DNA of 35,534 nt, from NCBI GenBank assembly GCA_946413815.1, contig CAMKMD010000044.1:1-35534 (forward strand), given 5' to 3'. A model generated the notes under the pieces. The model worked only from the letters and a program-made list of their open reading frames with translations. It had not been told where the DNA came from and did no database searches. The DNA comes from an uncultured Ruminococcus sp. GTDB lineage: Bacteria > Bacillota > Clostridia > Oscillospirales > Ruminococcaceae. This document shows positions 13,987-21,058 of the stretch, piece by piece; position 1 is the first letter of the stretch; every line of letters begins with the position of its first letter. A program made the translations under genes and the position numbers.

Positions 13987-16290
13987 ATGGGAGGACTTAT
14001 CAGGCATAACCTGAAAAAAGCAAAGGGACAGTTTATCTCCTTCGGCCTTGTCATGATGATCACGGCGGTCATACTCAATACCTCTCTTGTGCTGCTTTTC
14101 CAGACGGGGAAGGCTTATGACAGGCTGTTTGATGAGCTGGATACGGCGGATATAAGCGTGAGCGTCCCGGCGGCGCTTGCTTATGACGGGCTTGAGAATG
14201 AACTTGAAGATATGAGCGGTGTATCGGATGTCAGCAGGAACAGTGCGCTTTTCGCCTCCGCAGCCCTGCAGGAATTCCAGGGCTCGGAATTCACCATGAA
14301 TACCTGCTTTTACAGGCTTTCCGACGAGCGCAGCCTGACAAAGCACAAGGTCAGCAGTCAGGCGGGCGGCGCTGACGATGCGGGAGCATATATCCCCCTC
14401 TATCTGTCTGAGCTCGGCGGCTACAGGAGCGGCGGCAGGATAAGATACATTATTGGGGGCGAGGAATACAGCTTCGTGGTGAAGGGCGTCATCAGCGAGA
14501 TGCAGTACGGCAATTACGGTACGGGCTTCATAGGGATCTACCTGACTGACAAGGCCTATGGCAGCATTGCGGAGGACGGGAATTTCACGCAGATCAGTGA
14601 GTATCTGCTGAAAACAGACAGGGATGCAGATGTCACAGCGGTGAAAAAGATGCTGGCTGAACATATTAAAGAGAGGGGGATACCGGCGCTTGCTCTGCTG
14701 GACTGCGAGACCACCAGAAAAAGCCGCACCATGGTATCGGATACTATAGTGCTCTTCCTCGCAGTATTCGCTCTGCTCGTGCTTATCGTCAGCATATTCC
14801 TTGCAAGGTTCAGGATAAAGAATGCCATTGACGAAGAGATGAACGAGATGGGCGTTTTCAAGGGCATAGGCTTCACAAGCAGGCAGCTTATGTGCAGTCA
14901 GGTCGTGCCATACGGTATTGTATGTGCTGCCGGACTTGTCCTCGGCACGGCCCTTTCATATACGCTCCTGCCATCTGTTGCAGATATACTTGCAGTGCAG
15001 TCGGGATTCTCCTACGTGCCTGTTTTCGATATCAGGGCAGCAGGCATCACCATAGGGAGCATACTCCTGACAGTGCTTGTGTTCACAGTGCTTGCGGCGG
15101 GCAGGATAAAAGGACTCGAAGCCATAAATGCTGTGAGAGGTATCGACCCGCACAGGCCTGCCGGGAAAAACCGCTTCCCGCTGGATTCTTCAAAGGGGCC
15201 GGCAGGGCTGAATCTGATCCTCAAACAGGCGAGTGCCTCATCGGGAAGAAACGTGCTGCTCTTTGCGGTTACCTTCGTGATGATGATACTGCTTGCCTTT
15301 ACCGGTGTACTGCTTTTCAACGTGAATATCCGGCCGGACAACTTCCTTACGACCCTTTCCGAGGAGCTGCCTGATATAAGAGTGCAGTCGGATGAGGAGC
15401 ATTTTGAGGAGCTGAAAGAGCTTATCGCTTCTGACGGCGTAAAGGCTGTAGGATATGGTACTGTCATGGCGGAGTATTCAGACGGCAGCATCCCTGTGAT
15501 AGTATGCGAGGATTTCGCAAAGCTTGAGAACGATATCTGCTATGAAGGCAGTCACCCGAAGAGAGGTGAGGAGATCGCTGTCGGAAGTGCGTTTGCGGAG
15601 AATTACAGCATTGGTGACAGCTTCAGGCTGACCCTTAACGGCACCTCCCGTGAATACAGGGTATGCGGATTTATACAGAGCGTCAACAACAACGGACTAA
15701 TAGCAGAAGTGACAGACGGCGGCTACGGTGAGATCTCAGGAAAGCAGCTGTATTCGCTGAATCTGTATACGGAGGGACTGGATACAGACAGCTATGCCGG
15801 GAGGCTGAGGGATTCCGGATACACGGAAAACGTAAGCAATGCAGCAAAGGAAACAAAGGCCATGCAGGCCATGTATTCCTCACTTATCACAGTCGTTGCG
15901 GCTCTTCTGTTCATCATCACGGTACTTATCATACTGCTTATACTATATGTGATAATGCGCTCCATGATAACGAGTCTGAAGACCTATTTCGGCATCTCCA
16001 AGGCCATAGGCTTTACAAGCAGACAGCTCATCATGCAGACAGTCGGCAGCATCGCTCCGGTAGTGCTTATGGGGGCGGTGGTCTCGGCGGTGCTGGGCAT
16101 ATTCTATCTTCCGGCTATGTTTGACGGAATATTCTCTGTCATAGGTGCGCAGAAGAACAATTTCGAGATACCTGTGACAGTGCTGATCGTTACGGCGCTG
16201 GTGCTGACTGCGGTAAATATCATCATAGGTGTACTGCTTTGCAGGCCTATAAAGAAGATAACAGCATATTCGCTTATCAAAGAGGGATAA
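13987..16290 (+). CDS. FtsX-fold ABC permease with two FtsX domains
   Basis: A 767-aa membrane protein. TM1 is near residues 18-40, followed by an extracytoplasmic domain of about 230 residues, an FtsX domain with three TM segments (about 255-400), TM5 (about 450-475), a second extracytoplasmic domain (about 480-630) and a second FtsX domain (about 640-765). The internal duplication is visible: KGIGFTSRQLMCSQVV in the first FtsX domain and KAIGFTSRQLIMQTVG in the second. Two four-TM halves with large external loops match the YknZ/MacB-like long permeases rather than the ten-TM BceB. The ATG at 13987 follows GGGGTGG; an in-frame ATG at 13867 lies inside the ATPase gene. Works with the preceding ATPase under TetR control. 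Confidence 0.9.
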   Translation: MGGLIRHNLKKAKGQFISFGLVMMITAVILNTSLVLLFQTGKAYDRLFDELDTADISVSVPAALAYDGLENELEDMSGVSDVSRNSALFASAALQEFQGSEFTMNTCFYRLSDERSLTKHKVSSQAGGADDAGAYIPLYLSELGGYRSGGRIRYIIGGEEYSFVVKGVISEMQYGNYGTGFIGIYLTDKAYGSIAEDGNFTQISEYLLKTDRDADVTAVKKMLAEHIKERGIPALALLDCETTRKSRTMVSDTIVLFLAVFALLVLIVSIFLARFRIKNAIDEEMNEMGVFKGIGFTSRQLMCSQVVPYGIVCAAGLVLGTALSYTLLPSVADILAVQSGFSYVPVFDIRAAGITIGSILLTVLVFTVLAAGRIKGLEAINAVRGIDPHRPAGKNRFPLDSSKGPAGLNLILKQASASSGRNVLLFAVTFVMMILLAFTGVLLFNVNIRPDNFLTTLSEELPDIRVQSDEEHFEELKELIASDGVKAVGYGTVMAEYSDGSIPVIVCEDFAKLENDICYEGSHPKRGEEIAVGSAFAENYSIGDSFRLTLNGTSREYRVCGFIQSVNNNGLIAEVTDGGYGEISGKQLYSLNLYTEGLDTDSYAGRLRDSGYTENVSNAAKETKAMQAMYSSLITVVAALLFIITVLIILLILYVIMRSMITSLKTYFGISKAIGFTSRQLIMQTVGSIAPVVLMGAVVSAVLGIFYLPAMFDGIFSVIGAQKNNFEIPVTVLIVTALVLTAVNIIIGVLLCRPIKKITAYSLIKEG

Positions 16291-16343
16291 GGGATCACCG
16301 GCAGGGGTGCCGGCTGGATCTGTAATATATATGGGGTAAACTG

Positions 16344-16369
16344 AGCCCCCGGAGTTTTCCGGGGGCTTT
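16344..16369 (+). terminator. Rho-independent terminator
   Basis: AGCCCCCGGA (16344-16353) pairs with TCCGGGGGCT (16358-16367), followed by TTTC. Ends the TetR-ABC operon. Confidence 0.85.
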
Positions 16370-16386
16370 CATCTGTGCCTGCATGA

Positions 16387-16415
16387 TTGACATTCATGTC
16401 AGATTGTGATATCAT
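16387..16415 (+). promoter_or_regulatory. Promoter of the 116-aa membrane protein
   Basis: TTGACA (16387-16392), 17-bp spacer, TATCAT (16410-16415). It implies a leader of about 125 nt before the start at 16548; no structure was recognised in it. Confidence 0.65.
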
Positions 16416-16547
16416 TATACAAATAGCAGAGTGCTGCGGAAGGGATATTTCCGTAACGCAGCGGTCATCTTGCAGGCAGACGGCCGGAGAAAGAGCATAT
16501 GCCCGAACGGTACGAGCTGCAGGGATATACAGAGAGGGATGGAATAT

Positions 16548-16898
16548 ATGGATAACGGTTTTTCTGTACTGATGCTTATTTTCGGCGCTGCGATACTGCT
16601 TTACGCCGCTGTGCTCTCATCCGGCAACCACAAGCTGCTTCCCGCAAGGGTACAGCCTACTCTGAGAAAGACAGACAAGAAGGGGCAGACAAAGCATATT
16701 GCAGCAGTATCGGCTGTCGTTGCTGTTCCCATAACGGCCGGAGGACTTGCCGGAACGTTCTGGGGCAATACTGCCTGTCTTATCGTTATGGGAGCGACTG
16801 CTGCCCTGCTCATAGTGAGTGCGGCAGTGCGCCGCAGGAACAGGCCGGATTCACCGGAGGGAACGGATACTGAGGACAGAGACGGTCAGGAGGACTGA
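16548..16898 (+). CDS. Small membrane protein, unknown
   Basis: A 116-aa protein with three hydrophobic segments (about residues 5-25, 50-68 and 73-92), a cytoplasmic basic loop (QPTLRKTDKKGQTKH) and a hydrophilic acidic tail. The topology is like small DUF3784-type Firmicutes membrane proteins, but no diagnostic motif supports a firm call. The start at 16548 has GAGAGG (16532-16537) upstream; a nearby in-frame ATG at 16539 overlaps that site. Confidence 0.6.
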   Translation: MDNGFSVLMLIFGAAILLYAAVLSSGNHKLLPARVQPTLRKTDKKGQTKHIAAVSAVVAVPITAGGLAGTFWGNTACLIVMGATAALLIVSAAVRRRNRPDSPEGTDTEDRDGQED

Positions 16899-17039
16899 GC
16901 CCCGGAGACTTCCGGCCGGATGGGCACATCCGCTGCAGCAGAACAGTAAAATCGCAGCTCAATTCTGCTCCATACGGACTTTTTGCAGATACTGTGCGGG
17001 AAATATCCAAGAAAAGGCTGAAAAACATGGTATAACCTC

Positions 17040-17068
17040 TTGACAAATGATTTGTAATGTAATATAAT
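17040..17068 (+). promoter_or_regulatory. HU promoter, full consensus
   Basis: TTGACA (17040-17045), 17-bp spacer, TATAAT (17063-17068). A perfect consensus promoter, as expected for an abundant protein. Confidence 0.85.
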
Positions 17069-17118
17069 AAAAACAGCAAAAACCCATATTCCGCAAAAAT
17101 GAAATGGAGGAGTTCACA

Positions 17119-17451
17119 ATGAATAAAGCTGAACTTATTGAAGCTATCGCAAATGAGACCGGTATTTCCAAGAAGGACGTAGATGCTGCACTCAAGTCTT
17201 TTGTTAATGTAGTATCTGATACACTTCAGAAGAAGGATAAGGTACAGCTTATCGGTTTTGGTACATTTGAGACCGCTGAGAGAGCAGCAAGAACAGGTCA
17301 CAACCCTGCAACAGGCGACACGATCAAGATCGCTGCTTCAACTCAGGTTAAGTTCAAGGCTGGTACAGCTCTGAAGGAAAAGGTTAACACCAAGCCTGCA
17401 AAGGCTGCTAAGAAGGCTGCAAAGCCCGCAAAGAAGTCCAAGAAGAAGTAA
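17119..17451 (+). CDS. hup: HU-family DNA-binding protein with lysine-rich tail
   Basis: A 110-aa nucleoid protein. Residues 1-90 are a typical HU fold: MNKAELIEAIANETGISKKDVDAALKSF, then VQLIGFGTFETAERAARTGHNPATGD, which includes the GFGTF and RxGxNPxTG signatures of the DNA-binding arm. A C-terminal extension of about 18 residues, PAKAAKKAAKPAKKSKKK, resembles the basic histone H1-like tails found in some HU proteins, and should add nonspecific DNA or RNA binding. The start follows GGAGGAG at 17106-17112. Consensus promoter and terminator flank it, so it is monocistronic and probably highly expressed. Confidence 0.97.
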   Translation: MNKAELIEAIANETGISKKDVDAALKSFVNVVSDTLQKKDKVQLIGFGTFETAERAARTGHNPATGDTIKIAASTQVKFKAGTALKEKVNTKPAKAAKKAAKPAKKSKKK

Positions 17452-17460
17452 TTTAAGTGA

Positions 17461-17490
17461 AACCGGTACGAGCCTTCGTACCGGTTTTCT
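17461..17490 (+). terminator. Rho-independent terminator of the HU gene
   Basis: AACCGGTACGA (17461-17471) pairs with TCGTACCGGTT (17476-17486) around a four-base loop, followed by TTCTTG. Confidence 0.9.
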
Positions 17491-17554
17491 TGTTTATGGT
17501 ATAAAATGCGCTCAGAGGCAGGTAGGCTGTATCCGGGCAGCGGGATAATATACT

Positions 17555-17596
17555 GACATAAAAGGGCCCCGTCTGAAAGCGAGGCCTTTTTATGTC
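17555..17596 (-). terminator. Hairpin terminator at the end of the PH-domain gene
   Basis: GACATAAAAGGGCCCCG (17555-17571) pairs with CGAGGCCTTTTTATGTC (17580-17596) with few mismatches. It abuts the stop codon of the minus-strand gene, and its A-rich left arm supplies the U-run for that strand. Confidence 0.75.
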
Positions 17597-18106
17597 TTAA
17601 TGAAGCATTGAATCTATGATGCGGTAGGCCTGAAAGAGGGGGACATCCTCGTCCGGCATCCTCTCGCTTATCCCGAAGAATCTGTCAGACAGACCGTTCC
17701 ACAAGGTCGCTTTGTCGGTCAGCACCACATTCTTGCCGGTGCTTACGCCTATCCTCATGCGCATACGGTATTCGGTGTAGGATGCGCCTCTTCTGGGATT
17801 TCTGTACCTTTTATAAGGTTCGATATCAAGACGGTCTATCTCGTCAAGGGCAATTTTCTTCTTTCCTAAGATTCCCTTTATGGTCAGCAGGCCGTCATCA
17901 ACGGTGAGGGAGGTACCCACAAGCTGCTCGGTGAAATACAGTACTATGCTCAGTGTCATCGAAATGCCGCATACCGCAATTGGTATCAGCAGCGCCTTCC
18001 CTGAGACATCTGCGTATGCAAGTATGAGGGACAGTATCAGAGAGATGACAAATACAAAAGGTATCATCAATATCAGCTTTGACTCGTGTCTTATTCTGAA
18101 GGTCAT
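17597..18106 (-). CDS. Membrane protein with bacterial PH-like domain
   Basis: A 169-aa protein with two N-terminal TM segments (about residues 13-31 and 38-57) followed by a cytoplasmic beta-rich domain (about 60-165). The strands LTVDDGLLTIKGILGKKKIALDEIDRLDIEP and VLTDKATLWNGLSD follow the pattern of bacterial PH domains (DUF304-like) attached to two TM helices. Molecular role unknown; such proteins are often tied to envelope stress. AAGGAG precedes the ATG on the minus strand. Its promoter has three 21-bp-period repeats upstream at the same distance as the dockerin enzyme promoters, so it is a likely LytTR target. Confidence 0.75.
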   Translation of the reverse strand: MTFRIRHESKLILMIPFVFVISLILSLILAYADVSGKALLIPIAVCGISMTLSIVLYFTEQLVGTSLTVDDGLLTIKGILGKKKIALDEIDRLDIEPYKRYRNPRRGASYTEYRMRMRIGVSTGKNVVLTDKATLWNGLSDRFFGISERMPDEDVPLFQAYRIIDSMLH

Positions 18107-18154
18107 ATCTGTTCTCCTTCCGTCCGGGCTCCGGCTCAGTTACTCTATACCTCG

Positions 18155-18183
18155 ATTATAACAGAGAACGGGGACGGCGTCAA
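18155..18183 (-). promoter_or_regulatory. Promoter of the PH-domain gene
   Basis: On the minus strand: TTGACG (18183-18178), 17-bp spacer, TATAAT (18160-18155). The -35 sequence is the same as that of the GH9 promoter. Confidence 0.8.
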
Positions 18184-18192
18184 CGCTTTTCC

Positions 18193-18245
18193 GGCAAGCT
18201 GTATCCTGTCTGAGGTAAGTTGCGTTTTTGAGGGGGTAAGTTGCA
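18193..18245 (-). promoter_or_regulatory. Triple LytTR-type repeat between divergent genes (array C)
   Basis: Read on the minus strand: TGCAACTTACC (18245-18235), CGCAACTTACC (18224-18214) and a degenerate TACAGCTTGCC (18203-18193), each 21 bp apart. The proximal copy ends 9 bp before the minus-strand -35 at 18183, the same gap as in arrays A, B and D. On the other side, the distal copy directly abuts the -35 (18246) of the plus-strand lipoprotein promoter, so bound regulator could interfere there while activating the PH-domain gene. Confidence 0.75.
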
Positions 18246-18275
18246 TTGACAGGAAAGACGGATCTGTGATATCAT
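18246..18275 (+). promoter_or_regulatory. Promoter of the lipoprotein gene
   Basis: TTGACA (18246-18251), 18-bp spacer, TATCAT (18270-18275). It directly adjoins array C. Confidence 0.65.
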
Positions 18276-18338
18276 GTATATTGTAAAATATTGCTCCGCG
18301 GTACGGAGTGAGATCATATGATATGGGGGGGAGAAGGT

Positions 18339-19049
18339 ATGAGGAGAACTGTGTTATTCACGGCTCTGCTGCTGATGCTTTCGCTGACAGCCTGCCGCGG
18401 GCAGGAGAACGCTTCTGAAAGCAGTGTTTCACCGGCGGCCGTAACTGGGAGCACTGAGGCGACAGAAGCTGCTGAAAAGGTCACAGAAGCGCAGGACTAC
18501 AGAAAGGCCGCCATCGGTACTTGGCAGATCAGTAACGATGATGAAAATGGTCTGCTTATCATCGCGGGTGAGAATGAAGCATACATCAGAGTCGCTATAA
18601 ATGCTAATCATGATTTCATTTTCGATGCTGACAGGAACTTCGTTTCAAAGGGCAGGACCTTCACAAAGGAGGATTACAGCTTTGAGGACGGAGTATTCTC
18701 CGTAAGCTACAACGATAAGTGCATCGTTGAGATGAAGAAGACTGACGGCATCGATGATATCTTCGGCGAGTTCCACCTGACGGGCGGACAGTACCTTGAC
18801 CTCTACGCAAAGAGCAACGAGGAGGGCGGTTACAATTTCGATCTTTACAAGATAGATCTTGTGATAAAGGAAAATGATACCACCGTCTGGGCTTCATCTT
18901 CTTTGAAGGGCTTTGAGCTGAGACCTGATAAACAGGTCCATCTGGGCGAAAACGGTGAGGCTCAGGAATCGCCTTACAGAGTTGAGGGAGATAAAATGTA
19001 CATAACGACTTCGGAAGGAAACGAACGTGAACTGACACGTATAGGATAA
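18339..19049 (+). CDS. Lipoprotein, unknown function
   Basis: A 236-aa protein. The N-terminal signal MRRTVLFTALLLMLSLTAC ends in a lipobox with Cys19 as the lipidation site. A Ser/Thr/Glu-rich linker (about 20-60) leads to a beta-rich domain (about 65-236) beginning IGTWQISNDDENGLLIIAGE, which has the look of a lipocalin-like or beta-barrel 'GTW' domain, though I cannot name the family. The start at 18339 follows a G-rich AGAAGGT site; an in-frame ATG at 18318 lacks one. Diverges from the PH-domain gene and shares its 232-bp regulatory region. Confidence 0.8.
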   Translation: MRRTVLFTALLLMLSLTACRGQENASESSVSPAAVTGSTEATEAAEKVTEAQDYRKAAIGTWQISNDDENGLLIIAGENEAYIRVAINANHDFIFDADRNFVSKGRTFTKEDYSFEDGVFSVSYNDKCIVEMKKTDGIDDIFGEFHLTGGQYLDLYAKSNEEGGYNFDLYKIDLVIKENDTTVWASSSLKGFELRPDKQVHLGENGEAQESPYRVEGDKMYITTSEGNERELTRIG

Positions 19050-19061
19050 GATGCTGCCGGG

Positions 19062-19090
19062 TTGCTTTTATCCGGAAAGTATGTTATACT
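19062..19090 (+). promoter_or_regulatory. Promoter of the metallo-beta-lactamase-fold gene
   Basis: TTGCTT (19062-19067), 17-bp spacer, TATACT (19085-19090), just after the lipoprotein stop codon. Confidence 0.65.
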
Positions 19091-19123
19091 AAAGCAAATC
19101 CCCATTGAAAGAACTGATCTCTT

Positions 19124-19900
19124 ATGGCTGAAAACAAAATAAAGATCACATGGTATGCTACTGCCTCAGTCCGTATCGAAGCGGGCAGCTCACAGCTTCT
19201 CATCGACCCCTTTTTCCCTTTTACGGACAGCGGGGTCAGAGTTGCGGCGGATGCATATGAAGGATGCAGTCATATCCTCGTTTCACACGGGCATTTTGAC
19301 CACATCAGCAGCATCAGCGGTATCGTGCGCAGTGACAGTGCTGTATACTGTACTAAAACGCCCTGCCGCAGTCTTCTCAGAATGGGTGTCAGCAGGGATA
19401 ACCTGCATCTCATCAGGGCGGGTTCGGCTTTCTCTGTGGGTGATTTCAGGATCACCGCATACAAGGGAAAGCATATCCGTCTGACTGCCTGGGATATCGT
19501 AAAAGCAGTATTCAGCAGGCGTGTGTGGCAGAACCGGAAAGGCATAATAAGGAAGCTTATGACCATTACATCGTGCCGCGAAAGGAAGGAATCTCTTTGC
19601 TACCTTATTGAGGCCTGCGGAAAAAGGATACTGATACTCGGCAGTCTTGCTCTGGATGAGGATACTGTATATCCTGAGAACGCAGATCTTGTTTTCTTCC
19701 CGTATCAAGGCTCAAAGGAGCTTTGCAAGATAGCTTCGGGCATATATGAAAAGCTCCGCCCGAAAGCCGTCCTGCTGACGCATTTTGACAATACATTCCC
19801 GCCGTTCAGCTCGGAGATAGATACATCGGGTATTGAAGAATATCTGAAAGACCGGGCAGATGTTTACAAGCTTCCACACGGCGGCTCATTCAGGATCTGA
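19124..19900 (+). CDS. Metallo-beta-lactamase-fold hydrolase, UlaG/YycJ-like
   Basis: A 258-aa protein. The N-terminus ITWYATASVRIEAGSSQLLIDPF followed by SHGHFDH (His55, His57, Asp59, His60) is the metal-binding HxHxDH motif of the L-ascorbate-6-P lactonase (UlaG)-like branch. Later ligands are less clear: LTHFDN (about 225) and LPHGG near the C-terminus are candidates, and the ILILGSLALDE segment has Ser where a metal-ligand Asp is often found. It is cytoplasmic, with no signal peptide. No good ribosome binding site precedes the ATG. The substrate is unknown. The LytTR gene starts 38 bp after the stop. Confidence 0.8.
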   Translation: MAENKIKITWYATASVRIEAGSSQLLIDPFFPFTDSGVRVAADAYEGCSHILVSHGHFDHISSISGIVRSDSAVYCTKTPCRSLLRMGVSRDNLHLIRAGSAFSVGDFRITAYKGKHIRLTAWDIVKAVFSRRVWQNRKGIIRKLMTITSCRERKESLCYLIEACGKRILILGSLALDEDTVYPENADLVFFPYQGSKELCKIASGIYEKLRPKAVLLTHFDNTFPPFSSEIDTSGIEEYLKDRADVYKLPHGGSFRI

Positions 19901-19938
19901 CAAAACGGACTATACTACTAAACAAGCGGAGGCTGATC

Positions 19939-20388
19939 ATGAGAATAATAATCGAAACCCCTCAGCCGAATGACGAGGATGTTGTGATCGTCCGGTGTGC
20001 TTCGCCGGATCAGCGGCTGATCTCCATGCTTCTTTCATATCAGACTGCCAACACAGAGCTTACCGGCTATCTGGATGATAAGATAGTGCGCCTGAACTAT
20101 CAGGATGTGTTTTATTTTGAGGCAAACGAGAACCGTGTATTTGCATACTATCACTCAGACGTATATGAGGTGAAATATAAGCTTTATGAGCTGGAAGAGC
20201 TTTTCATGCCGCTGGATTTTGTGCGGTGCTCAAAGTCGATGATAGTCAACATGGAAAAGATCGAATACCTTTCCCCGCTCTTCAGCGGCAAGCTGGAGGC
20301 GCATCTGAAAAACGGGGAAAAGGTAGTGATCTCAAGGCAGTATGTACACACCCTTAAAGTAAGGCTCGGAATTGAGGAGGTAGACTGA
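19939..20388 (+). CDS. LytTR-family transcriptional regulator (no receiver domain)
   Basis: A 149-aa stand-alone LytTR protein. After about 43 N-terminal residues of unclear function comes the LytTR DNA-binding domain (about 44-146): VRLNYQDVFYFEANENRVFAYYHSDVYEVKYKLYELEELF, then the hallmark FVRCSKSMIVNMEKIEYL and VVISRQYVHTLKVRLG. No phospho-acceptor receiver domain is present. A TATACT -10 candidate (19911-19916) lies after the preceding stop; GCGGAGG precedes the ATG. The stop TGA overlaps the ATG of the DUF3021 gene by one base, a pairing typical of LytTR/membrane-inhibitor modules in Firmicutes. Inferred activator of promoters carrying arrays A, B, C and possibly D. Confidence 0.92.
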   Translation: MRIIIETPQPNDEDVVIVRCASPDQRLISMLLSYQTANTELTGYLDDKIVRLNYQDVFYFEANENRVFAYYHSDVYEVKYKLYELEELFMPLDFVRCSKSMIVNMEKIEYLSPLFSGKLEAHLKNGEKVVISRQYVHTLKVRLGIEEVD

Positions 20389-20834
20389 TGGTTAAGGAAT
20401 TTTTTATATCATTGCTTCATTATTTTGTGGATATTACGACGGCGGTGCTCATTGCGGCGGCCATATACCTGACAGTATCCGGGCAGCAGATGGAAAGCGT
20501 CATACTCTGGCAGATACTGCTGAGCGGCTTCATTACTGCACTGCCGACAGCGATACTCCTCTGCCTTGACACCAGGAGCGCAAAGCTGTCCATGATACTA
20601 TGGTTTACACACTTCCTTCTGATATTCGTTATCACTCTGCTGCTGCTGAAAATGTTCGGCTGGTGCAGGATAACTCCTTTGTCAGCTTTCCTTACCTTCC
20701 TGGCGGTGGTGTTTATTTACCTCTTTACCTGCTCTGTTCATTACCTTGTGGACAGGAAGCATACCACGCTGATGAACGAGCAGCTGAAAAAGCGCTATGC
20801 CGGCACGGAAAAGGCTCAGAAGGAGAACACATGA
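20388..20834 (+). CDS. DUF3021 membrane protein, probable LytTR partner
   Basis: A 148-aa integral membrane protein with four TM segments (about residues 9-30, 39-60, 68-89 and 95-117) and a charged cytoplasmic tail of about 30 residues (DRKHTTLMNEQLKKRYAGTEKAQKENT). Size, topology and translational coupling to an upstream LytTR gene match DUF3021. In related LytTR regulatory systems the membrane protein inhibits the regulator until a signal relieves it; that mechanism is inferred here. A UUCG-loop terminator follows immediately. Confidence 0.85.
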   Translation: MVKEFFISLLHYFVDITTAVLIAAAIYLTVSGQQMESVILWQILLSGFITALPTAILLCLDTRSAKLSMILWFTHFLLIFVITLLLLKMFGWCRITPLSAFLTFLAVVFIYLFTCSVHYLVDRKHTTLMNEQLKKRYAGTEKAQKENT

Positions 20835-20847
20835 CATATGAAAAATT

Positions 20848-20880
20848 ACGGGACGAGGCTTCGGCTTCGCCCCGTTTTTT
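20848..20880 (+). terminator. Rho-independent terminator with TTCG tetraloop
   Basis: ACGGGACGAGGC (20848-20859), TTCG loop, GCTTCGCCCCGT (20864-20875), then a T-run. It ends the LytTR-DUF3021 operon only 12 bp before the GH9 array. Confidence 0.9.
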
Positions 20881-20891
20881 CATCCGTGCTC

Positions 20892-20944
20892 TGCAACTTA
20901 CAGTAGGAATAATGCAACTTACCATATCAATTCTGCATCTTACC
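20892..20944 (+). promoter_or_regulatory. Triple LytTR-type repeat upstream of GH9 (array B)
   Basis: TGCAACTTACA (20892-20902), TGCAACTTACC (20913-20923) and TGCATCTTACC (20934-20944), start-to-start distances exactly 21 and 21 bp. The last repeat ends 9 bp before the -35. It is the clearest of the four arrays, and lies 58 bp after the end of the LytTR-DUF3021 coding region. Confidence 0.82.
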
Positions 20945-20953
20945 GTTATATTG

Positions 20954-20983
20954 TTGACGGAAGACGGGATACTGATGTACAAT
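20954..20983 (+). promoter_or_regulatory. GH9 promoter
   Basis: TTGACG (20954-20959), 18-bp spacer, TACAAT (20978-20983). The leader to the ATG at 21059 is about 70 nt. Confidence 0.75.
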
Positions 20984-21058
20984 TAAAACATAATACTGAA
21001 TCAGCCGGGAAGGTTCAATACCGGCGGTAATGTTTTTCGTAAAAATGGAGGGAGTTTT

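Noticed and set aside
19860..19938. Possible autoregulatory LytTR array before the LytTR gene itself
   Set aside because: Only a weak ACAAGCTTCCA-like stretch inside the upstream coding region, without a 21-bp-spaced partner.
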